Source: an uncultured Prevotella sp. (GTDB lineage Bacteria > Bacteroidota > Bacteroidia > Bacteroidales > Bacteroidaceae). From it: a stretch of DNA of 9,031 bases. The position numbers were made by a program, and so were the translations under genes. The notes under the pieces were generated by a model that saw nothing but the letters and a program-made list of their open reading frames with translations, was not told where the DNA came from and made no database searches. Below, piece after piece: positions 6,328 to 9,031 of this stretch (its first letter is position 1; each line of letters opens with the position of its first letter). Location: the NCBI GenBank assembly GCA_902497035.1, contig CABVDL010000105.1, forward strand, positions 1 through 9,031, given 5' to 3'.

Positions 6328-6883
6328 TCACCGGCATGCCTTGCGTTTTTGGTTATACTGTACTGTCACTTTCGTGCGCTTGCCGTGTTCCACCTTGATG
6401 TAGACACCCTGGATGGTGGGACGCGTGCCAACCGGCCGGCCGTTGAGGTCGTAGTACCGCGTCTGGCCGTCGTCATGCCAGGTGATGCCCGATGTAAGTT
6501 TATACCCGTATTGTTGGCAGCCGCAGGCACTGCAGTAGCTGTCACTTGCTGGAATTCTTGACTCTTAGTCAAATAAATATGAGATGTAGAGAGTCGGATG
6601 CTTTGCACCGGAACGACGAAATAACCACTGGCCATGGTGTAATAAGAGCCGGACTTGATAAGCATTTGGCTGTCAAACTGGTCATCTATATACAGCTTGC
6701 AAGGGGCAGAGGGACTTCCAACACCAAAGAAACATCGATCCCCCAAAACGTGAGACCATCAGGGATGTTGATGGAGGTCAGGCCGGAAGAACCATAAAAA
6801 CACTCATTGCCTAAAGCCGTGACTCCATCAGGGATGTTGATGGAGGTCAGGCCGGAATATCTATAGAATGTATTATTAGTTGA
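6328..6883 (-). pseudogene. C-terminal remnant of a BspA-like leucine-rich-repeat surface protein, frameshifted
   Basis: Three successive minus-strand segments in three frames read like one decayed protein. From 6883 inward, the first frame gives two BspA-type repeats (SGLTSINIPDGVTALGNECFYGS, then SGLTSINIPDG). The second frame continues with LGDRCFFG and, around VPVQSIRLSTSHIYLTKSQ...VTATAVPAAANN, the first half of a Big_2-like Ig domain. The third frame ends with a tail reading TSGITWHDDGQTR, YYDLNGRPVGTRPTIQGVYI and KVEHGKRTKVTVQ, stopping at 6328. The first frame change lies at the C/A homopolymers 6740-6748 (consistent with one lost base), the second near 6499-6501. There is no start codon or signal peptide; a stop at 6884-6886 closes the reading frame upstream. 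BspA proteins are large surface adhesins in Prevotella and relatives. Loss of the N-terminal part and two frame changes argue for a pseudogene. Sequencing error at homopolymers is an alternative for the frame changes but not for the missing N-terminus. Confidence 0.8.
6749..6857 (-). repeat. Two leucine-rich-repeat units, 69-bp period
   Basis: A 40-base block at 6749-6788 recurs at 6818-6857 with only two differences, a period of 69 bases or 23 residues. It encodes SGLTSINIPDG in both copies. This is the normal BspA-type LRR unit of the surrounding pseudogene, with near-identity at DNA level suggesting recent duplication or gene conversion. Confidence 0.85.
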
Positions 6884-7185
6884 TTATCAGTATTATACGC
6901 TCCAAACAGTAGAAAAGTGGCAATGTGGATTCTGTTTAGATACGAAAAGGTAATAATTTAACGTATTTAACTTTCGATTACATTGAAAACTACCAAATAG
7001 TGTTTGAATAGGAATGTTTCAATCGAACTCAAAATGTGACAAACAAAAGTTATCAAATGATATTTTAGAGAAGTAGGGGTGAAACGACTTCCCTTAAAGG
7101 ATGTGATTGCCAATCATCCCCTTTTATTCTATAAGAACCAATAGAAATGTAGCCTATCATACTGTTTTCCTACATTTTTATATAA
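6884..7185. other. AT-rich non-coding stretch at the composition switch
   Basis: About 300 bases with no plausible gene on either strand. It begins where the LRR reading frame ends, and base composition drops sharply from the GC-rich operon to AT-rich DNA. I see no tRNA, insertion-sequence end or clear promoter. The one structured element is the hairpin at 7099-7119. It probably marks the junction where the BspA-like gene lost its 5' part. Confidence 0.5.
7099..7125 (+). terminator. Hairpin followed by TTTT, possible terminator or leader structure
   Basis: GGA-TG-TGATT-GCC-AATCA-TCC forms an 8-bp stem with a two-base bulge and 3-base loop, followed by CCTTTTATTC. An outer pairing of AGGGGTGA (from 7076) with TCATCCCC (7114-7121) is a competing fold. 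There is no intact + strand gene upstream, so it may be the terminator left behind by a lost gene, or a leader structure of the fragments downstream. Confidence 0.35.
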
Positions 7186-7218
7186 GTAGAAAAGCAGATT
7201 CCAACCCAAGATGAGTAC

Positions 7219-7479
7219 ATGGGGACTCTATCTGAAAGGTATGATATTGTCCTCTCCAGATGCGAGGGACTTCTAAACATTATGGAAAAAGAACGAGCTT
7301 TGGCTTTTTCTTTGAATGACAGGTATAAGAAATCTGATGATTGTATCAAGATTATTGGCAATACATTGGACTCTATCTGTGAAAAATTTGGGGTGCAAGC
7401 AAAAGTTGGCGTAACGCAGCCATCAATGCCCAAGACATTAAAGGAAGTTCCGCCATTTCTGCTATGCACCATTCCTTAG
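7219..7479 (+). CDS. Hypothetical protein, possibly a gene fragment
   Basis: This 86-residue frame is not recognised. It is charged and helix-rich (LSERYDIVLSRCEGLLNIMEKERALAF, DRYKKSDDCIKIIGNTLDSICEKFG) and could form a coiled coil in the first 60 residues. The frame is open back to 7186 and the extra codons read protein-like (EKQIPTQDEYMG), so the true 5' end may be missing or upstream. The last 17 residues (from MPKTLKEVPP) look unlike the rest, and a frame change may have occurred near the end. No good ribosome binding site is seen. The + reading is preferred over the overlapping minus frame because its composition looks more like a protein. Confidence 0.4.
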   Translation: MGTLSERYDIVLSRCEGLLNIMEKERALAFSLNDRYKKSDDCIKIIGNTLDSICEKFGVQAKVGVTQPSMPKTLKEVPPFLLCTIP

Positions 7480-7541
7480 TATTGGATAAGTCGCATTTGG
7501 TATTCTCTCCATATTAGACAGTTAGCTCTTATAGTCATGCT

Positions 7542-7736
7542 GTGTTCTTGGGCTTTGTCTATTGGATTGACTCTATTTTTGGCAAAGTCAATGCTGACTT
7601 GCAAAAAGACAAAAAGAAGAATATGCTTATACGCAAATTAGCCATTTCACAACCAAAAACTGCTGAATTTGTAAACTATGTGGATATGGTATATGCTGAT
7701 GAAGCAGCCCATTCTAAAGAAATAAGCCAGTTATGA
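7542..7736 (+). CDS. Hypothetical protein fragment with one hydrophobic segment
   Basis: This frame, open from 7518 after a TAG, would start at a GTG and encodes 64 residues. A short hydrophobic stretch (VFLGFVYWIDSIFG) precedes a lysine-rich part (LQKDKKKNMLIRKLAISQP) and an acidic C-terminus, an arrangement like the end of a single-pass membrane protein. The same frame also reads plausibly just upstream of the TAG at 7515-7517 (SAISAMHHSLVLDKSHLVFSPY). This fragment and the preceding one could therefore be pieces of one coiled-coil plus membrane-anchor gene broken by a frameshift and a stop. I do not recognise the family. Confidence 0.35.
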   Translation: MFLGFVYWIDSIFGKVNADLQKDKKKNMLIRKLAISQPKTAEFVNYVDMVYADEAAHSKEISQL

Positions 7737-7767
7737 CAACAGTATTATATCAAGAAATAGCGGAACT

Positions 7768-8068
7768 ATGGATAATAAAATTATTGAACAATTGAGAGAA
7801 GAAGCAAAGGATGCACTTATTCATTGGGCTAAGACTGGTAAAGGATATTTCATGATGAAAGATGCCTTGGAGAAATATTTTGAAGTCACAGGTGCCAATC
7901 GGTCTTGTTGGTAACAGCAAGGAAACAATTCTATTGCGCAGACGCATTGCTGCCCAACGAATTGTGATTGATGCGATCCATTTACTCAACAAATATGAGT
8001 TGCATAAGATAGATAGCGAAATGCCTACCCTCATAGATGGAGCATTATTCAAGTCATCTATTTCATGA
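7768..8068 (+). pseudogene. Hypothetical gene split by a +1 frame change
   Basis: An ATG at 7768 opens a 48-residue reading (MDNKIIEQLREEAKDALIHW, then AKTGKGYFMMKDALEKYFEV and TGANRSCW) that stops at 7912-7914. The +1 frame is open through the same region and continues from about 7895 as GLVGNSKETILLRRRIAAQR then IVIDAIHLLNKYELHKIDSEMPTLIDGALF to a stop at 8066-8068. Both parts have ordinary helical protein composition, and joining them gives one product of about 100 residues. One extra base near 7895-7905 would explain the break. I do not recognise the family. It could be a pseudogene, a sequencing error, or two short overlapping genes. Confidence 0.45.
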
Positions 8069-8085
8069 TAATGGAACACCGTATA

Positions 8086-8523
8086 TTATAGCCCGACTTT
8101 CAATCCTCGTAGCTTGAATTTGAATTCATCAAAAGCGTCACCATTTTGTACAGACACCTTTATGAAGCGATTGCCATTCGCTGTTGTCGGCAAAATTGTA
8201 ACAGTCAACGTATTCCCATTTTGGGTAGCTGTTGCCCAATCTGACGTAATGGTAAAGTGTTTTTGGTCATCAATGGCGGGTGTAAACTTCTTTTCTTCCC
8301 CTTTAGCTTCTTGTTCGGTGATACCAGTTATCCAAAAGTCACTGTAATTTGTACATTGAAGCACAAATGTCCCTCCCTCAGGAGCTACATGGAAATATCC
8401 ATCGCTTGATTTTTTTAATTCGGTTTTCCACTTCATTGGATCTACCTTTCCATCATCATCACTGCAAGATGATATGAAAAGCGGAAGAACCATTAAAATG
8501 AGTAACAATAACTTCTTTTTCAT
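8086..8523 (-). CDS. Small secreted lipoprotein with BACON-like domain
   Basis: This 145-residue protein starts with a lipoprotein signal peptide: MKKK, a hydrophobic run (LLLLILMVLPLF) and a lipobox ISSC with lipidated Cys20. The next residues are SDDDGK, an acidic run like the Bacteroidetes lipoprotein export signal, so it is probably exposed on the outer membrane surface. Residues about 40-140 (YFHVAPEGGTFVLQC, SDFWITGI, DWATATQNGNTLTVTI, NRFIKVSVQNG) follow the strand pattern of a BACON-type Ig-like domain: GGT near the first strand, Trp-containing middle strands and a final R-x-x-x-V strand. I chose the ATG at 8523 over one nine codons upstream because it is preceded by AAAGGT and starts a normal signal peptide. 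Function is unknown; such domains often bind glycans or mediate surface contacts. Confidence 0.8.
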   Translation of the reverse strand: MKKKLLLLILMVLPLFISSCSDDDGKVDPMKWKTELKKSSDGYFHVAPEGGTFVLQCTNYSDFWITGITEQEAKGEEKKFTPAIDDQKHFTITSDWATATQNGNTLTVTILPTTANGNRFIKVSVQNGDAFDEFKFKLRGLKVGL

Positions 8524-8558
8524 TGACCTTTTATCTTTGTTTATCTGCATACTAAATG

Positions 8559-8588
8559 CAAAAGTATACAGAATATTGCATCAACAAG
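8559..8588 (-). promoter_or_regulatory. Bacteroidetes-type promoter of the lipoprotein gene
   Basis: On the minus strand TACTTTTG (8566-8559) fits the Bacteroidetes -7 consensus TAnnTTTG. CTTGTTG (8588-8582) provides a TTG-type -33 element with normal spacing. This places the transcript start near 8552, about 30 bases before the start codon at 8523, so the lipoprotein is probably transcribed independently of the regulator gene upstream. Confidence 0.55.
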
Positions 8589-8798
8589 GATGTTATTTTG
8601 TGATAGTAGAGACATTTCCCCATAATGACTTGAATGGCAATACAGACAGGCTTCTTTATATTTGTCTAGTATTTGAGCTTTCATTTCCTCATTTTTGGGA
8701 ACAATTATTGTTTTTGTTGAGCAAAATAAAGTTGATATTCAGCATAATAGCTAAATCTTTGTTCAATCCTACCAAGATTGCACAATCTAACCGTCATC

Positions 8799-9031
8799 TT
8801 ACCACAACGCAATCTTGCCTGCAATACCCAAATCAAGAGTGGCTGTTGCAATACCCAATGCTTGAAACACACGGCTCATGGTTGGTAATGTGATAACACT
8901 TGCACCTTTCTCCAACTTTGATATCTGAGCACGCTGCACACCGATACGTTCACCAAGCTGCTCTTGCGTGAGGTTTTGTGCCAATCGAGCCTTGCGTATG
9001 GCTTCGCCTACAATATAGGCGTTCACATCTT
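8799..9031 (-). CDS. XRE-family helix-turn-helix protein, HigA-type antitoxin-like (partial)
   Basis: The gene runs off the right edge; 77 codons of its 3' part are visible, with the stop at 8799-8801. The sequence NAYIVGEAIRKARLAQNLTQ, EQLGERIGVQRAQISKLEKG is a classic XRE/Cro-C1 helix-turn-helix: LTQEQLGERIG as helices 1-2 and RAQISKLEKG as the recognition helix and following turn. The C-terminus (RVFQALGIATATLDLG...ALW) resembles Bacteroidales HigA-type antitoxins, which usually have an N-terminal extension before the HTH. A GTG at 9024-9026 lies in frame, but the frame stays open to the edge, so the true start is probably outside the window. HigA proteins bind their own promoter and neutralise a RelE/HigB-like toxin usually encoded just upstream, here beyond the edge. 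Confidence 0.8.
   Translation of the reverse strand, partial: DVNAYIVGEAIRKARLAQNLTQEQLGERIGVQRAQISKLEKGASVITLPTMSRVFQALGIATATLDLGIAGKIALW

Noticed and set aside
7750..8079. 109-codon minus-strand frame opposite the split hypothetical gene
   Set aside because: The + strand readings are richer in charged helical residues and start cleanly; the minus frame is Ser/Ile/Leu-rich without motifs.
8774..8787. Palindrome AGATTGCACAATCT downstream of the HTH gene, as a possible operator
   Set aside because: It is short, lies after the regulator gene rather than at its promoter, and is about 190 bases from the lipoprotein promoter; chance is a sufficient explanation.
8705..8797. 30-codon minus-strand frame starting one base after the HTH gene stop
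   Set aside because: It is too short and unrecognisable; it does not resemble the N-terminal part of a HipA kinase, which I considered because of the HipB-like neighbour.
8474..8893. 139-codon + strand open frame
   Set aside because: It overlaps the lipoprotein signal peptide, its promoter and the HTH gene on the other strand; composition is low-complexity and not protein-like.

Overview
The window looks like a chromosomal segment of a Bacteroidales bacterium, most likely Prevotella or a close relative. The grounds are: overlapping anaerobic-metabolism genes, a BspA-type leucine-rich-repeat remnant whose C-terminal tail has the YYDLNGRPVGTRP...GVYIKVEHGKRTKV pattern I associate with Prevotella proteins, a lipoprotein with an acidic run straight after the lipidated Cys, and a TAnnTTTG-type promoter. 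This is inference from sequence style; no database was searched.

Region 1 (about 1-6250, visibly GC-rich, all on +) is a compact operon: nitrilase/omega-amidase family hydrolase, IorA, IorB, class I/II aminotransferase, PaaK-type arylacetate-CoA ligase and a double-ACT-domain protein. iorA/iorB and iorB/aminotransferase overlap by ATGA, and paaK and the ACT gene are 2 bases apart. Together these genes can link arylacetates, arylacetyl-CoA, arylpyruvates and aromatic amino acids. The omega-amidase next to the aminotransferase suggests glutamine-driven transamination, which would favour running the path towards aromatic amino acids; the reverse, fermentative direction is also possible. The only sizeable gap, 4306-4462, is not plain spacer: it holds two hairpins and two different perfect 18-bp tandem duplications, and the second repeat shares a 12-base motif with the leader of the first gene.

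Region 2 (6250-6883, -) holds a decayed C-terminal piece of a BspA-like surface protein. It has two 23-residue leucine-rich repeats, half of a Big_2-like domain and a C-terminal tail, each in a different reading frame.

Region 3 (6884-8085) is AT-rich. It starts with about 300 bases of non-coding DNA, then has short + strand coding fragments that I cannot name, at least one apparently broken by a +1 frame change. It looks like decayed accessory DNA.

Region 4 (8086-9031, -) has a small secreted lipoprotein with a BACON-like beta domain and its own promoter, then the C-terminal part of an XRE/HigA-type helix-turn-helix protein that runs off the right edge.
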